This document shows, piece after piece, positions 1 to 7,244 of a DNA stretch of 10,387 nt. Under the pieces are notes generated by a model. It was not told the DNA's origin, searched no databases, and worked only from the letters and a program-made list of their open reading frames with translations. Location of the stretch: the NCBI GenBank assembly GCA_028703735.1, contig JAQVMI010000041.1:1-10387 (forward strand), in the 5' to 3' direction. The first letter of the stretch is position 1; each line of letters opens with the position of its first letter. Position numbers and translations under genes: made by a program. Origin of the DNA: Candidatus Cloacimonadota bacterium (GTDB lineage Bacteria; Cloacimonadota; Cloacimonadia; Cloacimonadales; Cloacimonadaceae).

Positions 1-372
1 AGCGGAAAAACCGAGATTTTGGGCTTGTATGCTCAAAAGCTTAACAATGAAGCAGGCTCTTCAATAGACGATAATTATTCCCCTGTACTAAACGAATTGT
101 CCTTAAGCCAAAATCATCCTAACCCCTTCAATCCCAGCACTACAATTAAATTCAGCGTGAACCATAATACTCCCAAGCTTGAACTTAAGATTTACAATGT
201 GAAGGGACAGCTCGTAAAAAATCTGTTCAGCGGAGCTATATCCAAAGGAACACATAGTCTCGTTTGGGATGGCAGAGATAACGAAGGCTCCAGCGTTAGT
301 AGCGGTGTTTATTTTTACCGTTTGAGCGATGGAAAAAACAGCCAGGAACGCAAAATGCTGTTAATGAAATAG
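1..372 (+). CDS. C-terminal end of a secreted/surface protein with FlgD-like, type A (T9SS-like) sorting domain; 5' truncated
   Basis: The reading frame is open to the left edge, so this is the 3' end of a larger gene; a TTG at 19 is only an internal codon. The visible 123 residues contain the hallmark SLSQNHPNPFNPSTTIKF, then the strand KIYNVKGQLVKNL, then LVWDGRDNEG and SGVYFYRLSDG, ending KMLLMK. This is the FlgD-Ig-like fold matching type A C-terminal sorting domains (TIGR04183-like), which in Bacteroidota direct export by the type IX system and are also common at the ends of large extracellular proteins in Cloacimonadota and related phyla. The function of the full protein cannot be told because its catalytic or adhesive part lies outside. 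Three consecutive in-frame stops (TAG TAG TAA, 370-378) and a strong terminator follow. The gene converges on the long - strand block. Whether a true T9SS handles it is not shown here. Confidence 0.85.
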   Translation, partial: SGKTEILGLYAQKLNNEAGSSIDDNYSPVLNELSLSQNHPNPFNPSTTIKFSVNHNTPKLELKIYNVKGQLVKNLFSGAISKGTHSLVWDGRDNEGSSVSSGVYFYRLSDGKNSQERKMLLMK

Positions 373-442
373 TAGTAAATAACACAATGATGCCTTATGT
401 AAAGCCTTAAGGGGTATTCGTAAAGCATCTGGCAGATTGATT

Positions 443-480
443 AGGGCTCGGAGATTAAATTCCGAGCCCTCTTCTTTTGT
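443..480 (+). terminator. Rho-independent terminator of the secreted-protein gene
   Basis: A perfect 10-bp inverted repeat, AGGGCTCGGA (443-452) and TCCGAGCCCT (461-470), flanks an 8-base A/T-rich loop and is followed directly by the T-rich tail CTTCTTTTGT. It lies about 70 bases after the stop codons of the + strand gene. In the opposite direction the stem is followed by TAATCAATCT, which is a poor U tract, so it is best read as a + strand terminator; it may still slow - strand transcripts arriving from the ferredoxin gene. The rest of the 373-571 gap holds no gene and no other recognisable signal. Confidence 0.85.
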
Positions 481-571
481 CCTCACAATAATGCTGATTT
501 TTCTTAGATATCCTTGTTCTCTGGATTGCTCCCTGTCTTACTGGGAAGGTACTATAAGCAAAAATAAATAT

Positions 572-1135
572 TCAGGGGGATGAGATTGCTCCCACAGGAC
601 AGCCGGCAAAATCAGCGTTATCACCGTTTGCACAGATGCCACAATTTATGCATTTATCTTTATCGATAATGGCTTTATTATCTACCATTTTAATGGCATT
701 TACGGGGCATTTGGATACGCAGAGGGTGCATCCAATGCATTTGTCAGCATTTACTATGTGGCTTTGTTTTGGTTGAGAAACAGTAGGTTGATGGGATTTT
801 GGCTTGGTCGGTTGGGATAGAGTGCTTTTTAACTCCGTGTTTTCAGCAGGTAGCGGATTAATTGTTGAATTAGCTGATATTGTATTTTGTGCATCGTCTA
901 TCCTGGTAGTTACAATATCACTATTTCCCTTTTTGGTAGCGGCAATTCCATCCACACAACGCCTACAGCCGATGCATTTAGCAGTATTGATTTCGGCTTT
1001 TCCATTTACCATAGAGATTGCGTTTACGGGACAAACCGGTATGGTGCTTTGCTGTAACATAATGCCTTTGTAAACTAGGATACTGATTAGTGTTAGCAGG
1101 CAGCAGATTAGCAGAATCTGGAGGATTAGCTTCAT
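572..1135 (-). CDS. Membrane-anchored polyferredoxin with three predicted [4Fe-4S] clusters
   Basis: 187 residues. Residues 3-22 form one hydrophobic helix that acts as an N-terminal membrane anchor. Next comes a ferredoxin half-module, CPVNAI (C35) followed by CIGCRRC (C54, C57, C60), enough ligands for one cluster. Residues about 65-127 are a Ser/Thr/Pro/Gln-rich linker. The C-terminal part is a full two-cluster ferredoxin: CIGCTLCVSKCP (C133, C136, C139, C143) and CINCGIC with a distant CP (C162, C165, C168, C179). The CPVNAI-to-CxxCxxC segment occurs twice (35-60 and 143-168), suggesting internal duplication. The start has a good ribosome-binding site inside the end of the preceding gene, one base away, so the two are very probably co-translated. 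Being the last gene of an oxidoreductase cluster, it probably passes electrons at the membrane; the side of the membrane and the partner are unknown. There is no clear terminator on this strand after it. Confidence 0.85.
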   Translation of the reverse strand: MKLILQILLICCLLTLISILVYKGIMLQQSTIPVCPVNAISMVNGKAEINTAKCIGCRRCVDGIAATKKGNSDIVTTRIDDAQNTISANSTINPLPAENTELKSTLSQPTKPKSHQPTVSQPKQSHIVNADKCIGCTLCVSKCPVNAIKMVDNKAIIDKDKCINCGICANGDNADFAGCPVGAISSP

Positions 1136-1136
1136 A

Positions 1137-1928
1137 TTACAGCTCCTTTTCGCAGCAAAATGTTCCGGGTTTGGGACACTTTAACGCGCATTTATTGCAA
1201 TGAATACACTCCCCAGAATGCACATATTCACTTTCGGCAATGTTAATGTTCATAGGGCAGTAGCGCATGCAAACACCACAATCGCAACAGCGTTCCAGAT
1301 TGCGGTGTATCTTCAGGCGTTTGATCCCAAACAAGCTACCCAAAGCCTGAAACAGGTTTAACAAAGCTGCATAAGGGCAAAGGAACCTACACCAAAAGCG
1401 TTCCGAGAATAAACCTGCTAATACTGCAAGGATAAATATGGCTAAGCCAGGAAGGGCAATCCGGGGTAGCATGGATAGCGCATAAATGGGGCAGGCATTC
1501 ATGAAAACATAGGCAATTCCGAATATCGATAAGATTGATGTAACAATCAAGATTACATACTTTAGCTGTGCAAAACGCAATTCATATAGGTAAGGGAAGC
1601 GGGGTTTTAGGCAGTATTTTTTGCTTCGTAAAGCGAAAATAGCTTCTTGAATTGTTCCAAGAGGGCACAGATAACCGCAAAACCTCCTGCCATAAAACAT
1701 GGTGTAAACAAGGATTAGCAGGCTTACAACAGTTGTAAGCCAAAAAGCTCCAAGGGTTAAACTTAGGAAGCCTTGTTTGGATAAGCCGAAGCAGACAGTA
1801 GCATATGGACATAAAGCATGTATGGCACCTTTAAACCCTACTATCAGCAGGCTTAGGATAGCACCAGAGATTAGCAAGGCAACTGCTTGCACTATGGTGC
1901 GCAAGCCTACTGAACCTCGTTTATTCAT
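1137..1928 (-). CDS. NapH-like polytopic membrane 4Fe-4S protein
   Basis: 263 residues of the COG0348 / NapH type. Hydrophobic segments lie at about 12-33, 57-78, 122-146 and 158-174. Two Cx3CP motifs typical of NapH, RRFCGYLCPLG (C84, C88) and FWCRFLCP (C180, C184), sit at membrane boundaries; further CP pairs occur at 40-41 and 146-147. The soluble C-terminal tail carries two classical ferredoxin motifs, CCDCGVCMRYCP (C214, C217, C220, C224) and CIHCNKCALKCP (C241, C244, C247, C251), for two [4Fe-4S] clusters. Members of this family move electrons between quinones or soluble donors and partner redox proteins across the cytoplasmic membrane. It starts 9 bases after korB and ends 1 base before the polyferredoxin, so it belongs with them. 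No nitrate reductase or other Nap genes are near, so a nap role is not supported and no symbol is given. The ribosome-binding site is weak, and translation may depend on coupling to korB. Confidence 0.85.
   Translation of the reverse strand: MNKRGSVGLRTIVQAVALLISGAILSLLIVGFKGAIHALCPYATVCFGLSKQGFLSLTLGAFWLTTVVSLLILVYTMFYGRRFCGYLCPLGTIQEAIFALRSKKYCLKPRFPYLYELRFAQLKYVILIVTSILSIFGIAYVFMNACPIYALSMLPRIALPGLAIFILAVLAGLFSERFWCRFLCPYAALLNLFQALGSLFGIKRLKIHRNLERCCDCGVCMRYCPMNINIAESEYVHSGECIHCNKCALKCPKPGTFCCEKEL
1143..1148 (-). promoter_or_regulatory. Ribosome-binding site of the polyferredoxin gene
   Basis: AAGGAG on the - strand, 7 bases before the ATG at 1135. It is embedded in the last codons (Lys-Glu) of the NapH-like gene, indicating translational coupling, and it fixes the start of the polyferredoxin. 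Confidence 0.7.
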
Positions 1929-1937
1929 TAGCTTTGT

Positions 1938-2765
1938 TTAGCTGCCAAGCATTTTTCTGCGTTGTGCCAGGGTAAATCTTTCCTTCACAGGTATAAATGA
2001 CCCCAGTAAAGATTCGTTGTACACAGGCAGTTGTTTACGAACAAAAACACCCAAATATACATTATCGCTGTCTCCTGCTAAATCTATAGCCTGATTTAGG
2101 TTGGCGGGAACTATATCCAACATTTTTACAGTGTTATTCAGCTCTGTATAGTTGTTATTATAGCTTACACAGGGCTGCATTACCTCGATAAAGGAAAATC
2201 CTTTGTGCAAAGCTGCTTGATGTATTAATGAAGCAAGATGATCTGGTTTAGCAGAAAATCCTCTGGCAGCAAAGGTGGCTCCAGCTTCAATTAGTAGGGG
2301 TATGGGTCTAAAAGGGTTTTCGATACTTCCGAAAGGTGTGGATAAACCTTTGTAACCCAAAGTACTTAGTGGTGAAAACTGTCCGGTGGTTAATCCATAA
2401 TTACCATTGTTGTGCAGAATCAAGGTTAAATCGATATTGCGCTTGGCTGCAAAGAGGGTGTGTTCCAGTCCTTCGCCCAGGCTATCGCCATCACCCCCAA
2501 AACTGATAACAGTTAGCTTTGGATTTGCCAGCTTGATGCCTTCAGCAGTGGCAATGGCTCTGCCATGTAGTCCATAAATTCCGCTTAATGCCAGGTAATC
2601 AAAGATTTTGCCATGGCAACCAATACCGCTGGTCATTACAATATCTGCCAATGGCACACCTTCGGCTACCAGGCTATTGATAGCCTTCTTTACAGCATTC
2701 AGTATGCCGAAGTTTCCACATCCGGTACACCAGGTGTTTTCTTTGTTAGTTCCCAGTTCACGCAT
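1938..2765 (-). CDS. korB: 2-oxoacid:ferredoxin oxidoreductase, beta subunit (TPP- and Fe-S-binding)
   Basis: 275 residues, the usual size of the beta subunit in two-subunit 2-oxoacid:ferredoxin oxidoreductases. The N terminus has WCTGCGNFG (C13, C16), followed by SGIGCHGK (C50) and, near the C-terminal third, MQPCVSYNN (C199). This four-cysteine spacing matches the single [4Fe-4S] cluster ligands of the Sulfolobus-type enzyme. The thiamine diphosphate / Mg motif is GGDGDSLGEGLEH (90-102) with NNGNYGLTTGQFSP (119-132). With KorA it would convert a 2-oxoacid and CoA to acyl-CoA, CO2 and reduced ferredoxin in the cytoplasm. The ATG overlaps the korA stop by 8 bases (ATGCGTGA) and has a strong ribosome-binding site. 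The true substrate (2-oxoglutarate, pyruvate, branched-chain or other oxoacid) cannot be decided from sequence alone; the symbol follows the usual korAB naming. Confidence 0.93.
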   Translation of the reverse strand: MRELGTNKENTWCTGCGNFGILNAVKKAINSLVAEGVPLADIVMTSGIGCHGKIFDYLALSGIYGLHGRAIATAEGIKLANPKLTVISFGGDGDSLGEGLEHTLFAAKRNIDLTLILHNNGNYGLTTGQFSPLSTLGYKGLSTPFGSIENPFRPIPLLIEAGATFAARGFSAKPDHLASLIHQAALHKGFSFIEVMQPCVSYNNNYTELNNTVKMLDIVPANLNQAIDLAGDSDNVYLGVFVRKQLPVYNESLLGSFIPVKERFTLAQRRKMLGS

Positions 2766-4479
2766 CTATAGCCTCCTCAATAAGCAAAGCCAGTTCAATT
2801 GGATCGAAGGGGCGTCCATCATAGTGAAGAATACTTTTCTTTATCTTTAGAGTAAGGTTTTGTTGCAGATAAGTAGCCAGGGTACCTGTAGAGCTGTGCT
2901 CCACCACAATAGCTTCATCCCTAATGTAATCCTGCAAATCGTCTATAGCTAAAGGCAGTAAGTAGATCAATGCCACAATCCGGAATTTGTAAGAGCAATG
3001 CTTAGCAGCCTCTCGCAATTCCAAAACTGTAGAGCCATAGGCATAGACGACGGGTCCAGAATCTCCATATACAGCTATTCGTTGATAGTTTTTAGTAGCT
3101 TCCTGTAATCCCCTGCTTTTCAAATTGCGTTTGTCCTTCATGGCTTTTATTGACTCGGAACTATCTGTTCTAAGCCCAGAAGGATGGTGCTCGTGCGAGT
3201 TCCATTTTATCATTAAGGAATCGTCACCAAAATCGGAACCCGGGAATCTTAAGGGAGAAACTCCATTATCTGTAAATTCGTATCGATTGTATGTATCAGT
3301 TGATTCCGTCAAATTTGGTTCATCTGGAAGTGAACAGCTTTCCACCACCTGGGATACAGCCACATCGGCTGAACTTTCGGATAGATGTTTATCGGTAAGG
3401 AGAATTACGGGGCTTTGGAATTCCCAGGCAAGAGATAGTAATTCTGCTGTAAGGGTTAGGGCTCTTGCAGCAGAATCGGGTGAAGCCACAATTCTACCAA
3501 ATTCACCATGCCCTTGATACAAGGCAAACATCAAGTCTTCCTGGGCAGTGTAAGTAGAAACTCCCGTAGCGGGTCCTGGTCTCGAAGAAACTATGCACAA
3601 AAGGGGAGCTTCTGCCATGCCCGCAAGCGAAAATGCTTCTTGCATCAGAGCAAAGCCACCTCCGCTGCTGCCAATGGCTGTTCGTGCTCCCGCAAAAACG
3701 CTGCCAATTGCCATATTGGCTGCGGCAAGTTCGCTTTCAGCATGGATGGCGAAGGTTTTATAGGTCTGTTGTTTTAAAGCCAGATAGTGGAGGATGGAAG
3801 AAGCGGGAGTCATGGGATAGGCATAATAGAAATCCAAGCCAGCTAACCAAGCTCCTTGGGCAATAGCCTGATTTCCCGATAACAAACGTGCACCTGGCAA
3901 AAGCGGAATAGAGTTTTGGGGAATAGACAAATTGGTCGATAGGAAATCTGGATGGCAAAGCTTGAATACTTCCTTGGCATAGCGGATATTATCTTCCACA
4001 TCACGCTTGAATTCTTTGGCTATTGTGTCGCAAAGTAACTCTTCGCTGTAACCCAGCCAGGCAAAACAAATAGCCAGGGCTGCCATAGAAACATTTGAAG
4101 GCTTGCTATACACTTCCTTCATCATGGCATTCAGGGGGTAGCCAAGCAGCGTTACCGAACTATCCTGATCCATCGTTTGGAGGCAATCATCAGAATTAAA
4201 ACAGTGAATTGCTCCGCTGTTGCAATCGTTAATATGGGTTTGCAGGCTTCGTTTATCCAACGATACAATCAAATCTGCCTTTTGATATCCGGTATGAACC
4301 GGTTCTTCAGCAAAACTGACACCACTGAAATTATGTCCACCCTTTATCAGGCTTTGATAGTCATCCTGTTGAAAAACATGATAGCCATTCTGGCACAATA
4401 AGGCAGCTATCACCTGTGCAGCTTTTTTTACACCTTCGCCGGCTTTACCGCCTATCAGTATTGTTTTTGGTTTATTCAT
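2758..4479 (-). CDS. korA: 2-oxoacid:ferredoxin oxidoreductase, fused gamma-alpha subunit
   Basis: 573 residues from the chosen ATG at 4479, normal length for the fused subunit. Residues 5-180 are the gamma domain, opening with ILIGGKAGEGVKKAAQ. The alpha (pyrimidine-binding) domain begins about residue 195 with LLSGNQAIAQGA and YAYPMTPASS (221-228); the conserved SSRPGPATGVSTYTAQEDL and GHGE follow at about 298-326. The C-terminal part (from about 480) is the transketolase-C-like domain, with GPVVYAYGST. No delta (ferredoxin-like) domain is fused. An in-frame ATG 30 bases upstream (4509) would add ten residues lying inside the previous gene. The downstream ATG is preferred because the protein then starts directly at the gamma domain and overlaps the DUF2723 stop by only 8 bases (ATGAATAA). 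No strong ribosome-binding site is seen, which fits translational coupling. A variable stretch at about 385-470 links the alpha core to the C-terminal domain. Confidence 0.92.
   Translation of the reverse strand: MNKPKTILIGGKAGEGVKKAAQVIAALLCQNGYHVFQQDDYQSLIKGGHNFSGVSFAEEPVHTGYQKADLIVSLDKRSLQTHINDCNSGAIHCFNSDDCLQTMDQDSSVTLLGYPLNAMMKEVYSKPSNVSMAALAICFAWLGYSEELLCDTIAKEFKRDVEDNIRYAKEVFKLCHPDFLSTNLSIPQNSIPLLPGARLLSGNQAIAQGAWLAGLDFYYAYPMTPASSILHYLALKQQTYKTFAIHAESELAAANMAIGSVFAGARTAIGSSGGGFALMQEAFSLAGMAEAPLLCIVSSRPGPATGVSTYTAQEDLMFALYQGHGEFGRIVASPDSAARALTLTAELLSLAWEFQSPVILLTDKHLSESSADVAVSQVVESCSLPDEPNLTESTDTYNRYEFTDNGVSPLRFPGSDFGDDSLMIKWNSHEHHPSGLRTDSSESIKAMKDKRNLKSRGLQEATKNYQRIAVYGDSGPVVYAYGSTVLELREAAKHCSYKFRIVALIYLLPLAIDDLQDYIRDEAIVVEHSSTGTLATYLQQNLTLKIKKSILHYDGRPFDPIELALLIEEAIDA
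2772..2777 (-). promoter_or_regulatory. Ribosome-binding site of korB
   Basis: AGGAGG on the - strand, 6 bases before the ATG at 2765 and inside the korA coding region. It supports the chosen korB start and coupled translation of the two subunits. Confidence 0.75.
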
Positions 4480-7222
4480 TTGGGGTAGCAGGCTGTTGGT
4501 TTGCAGCATCTAACTGTTCTTCGTAGATGCTTATATCATAGCTTAGTCTGGAACGCATTTCACCAAAAAGCTGTTTGATTTCGGGAGTTTTATTGAACTC
4601 TATGGCATATTGCAATCCCAAGCGGGCAAAATAATCCTGCGCAGGAAACTCTATCATCCCTTTCTTAAGATAGGGAATTGTTTTCTCGGGGTACTTTTCC
4701 ACCAGATGAGATAAGATGTAACTGAGGTATATTTTCCAGCCATCCGGGTGAGGGAAAACCACAGTTTCGATAAACTTATCCAGCTTTTGCCATTGACCTG
4801 TGGCGGTATAGAAATTGGTGTAGAACTCTGTTAATTTTATCTCACTATCTATAAATTTCTTACCTCGTTCCAGGTAGTTTTGAGCCTTATCATAATTCTG
4901 GATATCCGCAAAGTAATTTGCTGCTCTGATAAATCCAGAACCGTAATTCATAACCAGCCTTCTCATGTTGTCGTCTTTAAACACTTTGTCATCACCAATG
5001 GAGCGATACTGATACACTTTATCTATATTTGAAAGCAAACGGTTAATATTCACTTGATCTTGGGCAGGAACACTTACCAATCTGGATACCATACCCTCGT
5101 TACGGGTGTAATCCTCGAAGTTTATAAAGCTTTCACAGGTTACTGCAAAATATATGGGACGCTGTCCAAAGTTATCCCTAATTATCTGCATTACCGCAAG
5201 ATCAGATATTCTGTAAAAAGGCTCATCGCTGCGCCATTCAGCCGTTTCTGGTATGCTTAATCTGAAACCCATTTCTTGCTTTGCAGGTGGCCCGGGTATT
5301 ACTAAATCACTCTCTACTTTTTGGATGGATAGGTTATCCAATTCCGCATCAGGGATATTGAAGAGTATTCCTTCTTTATCACGAAGCTGACGAATATACC
5401 AAGGGGTGTTAAGTAAGGATAGATTTGCAATGGATACATCTTTGCGGATACCTTTTAAGTATTTGTTCTTGTATTCCATAGCCGTTTGCATGGAGTTTAT
5501 AGCTTCGGTAGAGGGATAAACATCGGTGGCGGGATAAATGTACTCTTTAGAGTGGGGATCAGCTACTGCCTGAGCATACCAAAGAGGGAAGGTATCATTA
5601 TCGCCATTAGTAAAGATGATAGCATTCTTCTCCAAAGAATTAAGGAAGTTTAGCCCATAATCCAAGGCGATGAACTCTTTGGATCTATCGTGAATTTTAT
5701 ACTGCGAAACAAAGTTATTGATAGGCAAGGCACAGAGGATTACAAGCGTAATCAGCTTTGCATTATTGCTTTTCCATAAACTAACCAAAGATAGGCTGCC
5801 AATTCCTAACCACACAGCCCACATGTTATAGGCAACCACAAAAAAGTAATCTCTATCGCGCACTTCCGTGCTGGATAGGTTCATTACGAAAACCATCACA
5901 ATGGTTGTAAGGATAATGATACTGAAGAAATAGCGGAAACTATGCTTATTCTGGCGGAAGTGAAAAATGGCACCTGCTAAACCAAGGAAGGCGATAAAGA
6001 TATTGCCAATAAATTGCTTCATGCTTGCAGTTAAGCCAATCAGTTGTCCCAAAACAGGTTGCTGGAACCATTGCATGCCAAAATAACGCAGGAAATGATA
6101 GTTCAACTGATGAGTGAAGAATCCACCACGTCTATCCACAAAGCTGGTATTGCCATACTGTTTACGCAGAACGTAGTCTTTAAACATCTGGATGGTGCTG
6201 GGATGACCCTCGTTAATAAATGGTCTATCTGCTGCTCTAATCATTAAATACAAATGAGAAGACAAGCCTATAGCCACCAAACCGAAGCCTAATAACCAAA
6301 CACGTCTATCCACCACATCTTTTAGCTCTGCATACATAATAAGTAGTGCTACTATGCCAAAACCCCATTTGTCAAAATCGTCAATAGCCATTCCTTTGCC
6401 TATTGCACCAAAAATGAAGTATCCAGCAAACAGAGCAAGGGTATAACCGATAACCTTTAGCCAGAAATTGCTTCCTTTAATCCCCTTTTGAAACAGAGGA
6501 TAGAAAACGATAAAAAGAACTGCCGGGGCAATCTGCAGCGCTGTTTGATGCACACAGAAACCTATAAAAAACAGATAGATGATAAGCAGAAGTATGTTTT
6601 GATGAGAGAAATCCTTGGATTTTTGTACCCAAAGCAGGGTTAGCCAGATAATCAGGTTCACAAAGAAAACCAAACCAGAGTAAACCTCTGCTTCCACTGC
6701 ATTCATCCAGAAAGTAAACGAAAAAGCAGTATAGAGGGCAGCTACAACACCGGCAAAGATTGCCTCCCAGGCTTTAATCTTGAACATGCTAACAAGCTGT
6801 ACCGTTAACAGATAGGTAAACATCACTGCAAAAGCACTGGTGAGTCCCGAGATGAAAGCTGCAATTACCGCATGTGAGAATAAACCACCAAAAACAGCTA
6901 CTAAGGCACGTCCAAACAAGATGTAAAAAGGATTTCCCGGGGGATGTGGAACACCCAGAATGCTTATGCAGGTGGCATATTCTCCACTATCCCAAAAGGA
7001 CATGGTGCGAGCTTGTGTAAGTAAATATACAATAAGCACTAAAATGAAAATGCTTAAAGCAATCAGGCGATTTTGTTTGGAGGGGACTATAACCTGAGGT
7101 TTTATTACCGAATCATCAATAGCCTGATAGGCTGCCGGTTTCACATAATCCGGTGAGGCATCCTTTACCGGCTTTAGCCTTGTCTGCTGTATGCGTTTCT
7201 GCTTAATGTAATTATCGTTCAC
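4472..7222 (-). CDS. DUF2723 (TMEM260-like) GT-C membrane glycosyltransferase-like protein with TPR-like C-terminal region
   Basis: 916 residues. A polar, Lys/Gln-rich N-terminal tail of about 50 residues precedes the first membrane helix (53-70). The following loop carries the family signature SFWDSGEYATC (D78, E81) and GVPHPPGNPFY (90-100), the expected catalytic loop of GT-C enzymes. About ten or more further helices run to residue 500, with EAEVYSGL (177-184) and EVRDRDYFF (453-461). The rest is soluble: FTNGDNDTFPLWYA (537-550), then helical TPR-like repeats at about 760-890. DUF2723 is related to TMEM260, an animal protein O-mannosyltransferase, so attachment of sugar to exported proteins is the likeliest role; activity in bacteria of this kind is inferred. 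The GTG start is chosen because an AAGGAG lies 9 bases upstream. The gene begins 22 bases after the MalG-like permease and overlaps korA by 8 bases. Confidence 0.88.
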   Translation of the reverse strand: MNDNYIKQKRIQQTRLKPVKDASPDYVKPAAYQAIDDSVIKPQVIVPSKQNRLIALSIFILVLIVYLLTQARTMSFWDSGEYATCISILGVPHPPGNPFYILFGRALVAVFGGLFSHAVIAAFISGLTSAFAVMFTYLLTVQLVSMFKIKAWEAIFAGVVAALYTAFSFTFWMNAVEAEVYSGLVFFVNLIIWLTLLWVQKSKDFSHQNILLLIIYLFFIGFCVHQTALQIAPAVLFIVFYPLFQKGIKGSNFWLKVIGYTLALFAGYFIFGAIGKGMAIDDFDKWGFGIVALLIMYAELKDVVDRRVWLLGFGLVAIGLSSHLYLMIRAADRPFINEGHPSTIQMFKDYVLRKQYGNTSFVDRRGGFFTHQLNYHFLRYFGMQWFQQPVLGQLIGLTASMKQFIGNIFIAFLGLAGAIFHFRQNKHSFRYFFSIIILTTIVMVFVMNLSSTEVRDRDYFFVVAYNMWAVWLGIGSLSLVSLWKSNNAKLITLVILCALPINNFVSQYKIHDRSKEFIALDYGLNFLNSLEKNAIIFTNGDNDTFPLWYAQAVADPHSKEYIYPATDVYPSTEAINSMQTAMEYKNKYLKGIRKDVSIANLSLLNTPWYIRQLRDKEGILFNIPDAELDNLSIQKVESDLVIPGPPAKQEMGFRLSIPETAEWRSDEPFYRISDLAVMQIIRDNFGQRPIYFAVTCESFINFEDYTRNEGMVSRLVSVPAQDQVNINRLLSNIDKVYQYRSIGDDKVFKDDNMRRLVMNYGSGFIRAANYFADIQNYDKAQNYLERGKKFIDSEIKLTEFYTNFYTATGQWQKLDKFIETVVFPHPDGWKIYLSYILSHLVEKYPEKTIPYLKKGMIEFPAQDYFARLGLQYAIEFNKTPEIKQLFGEMRSRLSYDISIYEEQLDAANQQPATPNE

Positions 7223-7231
7223 TTTTTGTAA

Positions 7232-7237
7232 CTCCTT
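7232..7237 (-). promoter_or_regulatory. Ribosome-binding site deciding the GTG start of the DUF2723 gene
   Basis: AAGGAG on the - strand, 9 bases before the GTG at 7222, in the 22-base gap after the MalG-like permease. It supports the non-ATG start; no ATG is nearby in this frame. Confidence 0.65.
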
Positions 7238-7244
7238 GTAAGAA

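Noticed and set aside
481..571. Possible - strand terminator after the polyferredoxin gene
   Set aside because: Only a weak 5-bp stem (TTCCC with GGGAG) is present, and no T-rich tail follows.
524..593. Direct repeat GATTGCTCCC at 524-533 and 584-593
   Set aside because: Two 10-base copies, one partly inside the end of a coding region, with no flanking mobile-element or operator structure; may be chance.
804..1073. Open + strand frame opposite the polyferredoxin gene
   Set aside because: It is antisense to a gene with conserved cysteine motifs, shows no known domain, and has no convincing start signal.
1137..1928. Assignment as NapH of a periplasmic nitrate reductase system
   Set aside because: No napA, napB, napG or other nitrate genes are present; the neighbours are oxoacid oxidoreductase genes, so only the family level is claimed.
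3125..3866. Several open + strand frames opposite korA
   Set aside because: They mirror the codon structure of a well-conserved enzyme gene and encode no recognisable protein.
4477..4509. Earlier ATG for korA giving ten extra N-terminal residues
   Set aside because: The extension lies wholly inside the DUF2723 gene, adds residues not expected before the gamma domain, and has no ribosome-binding site; the ATG at 4479 gives the compact 8-base overlap.
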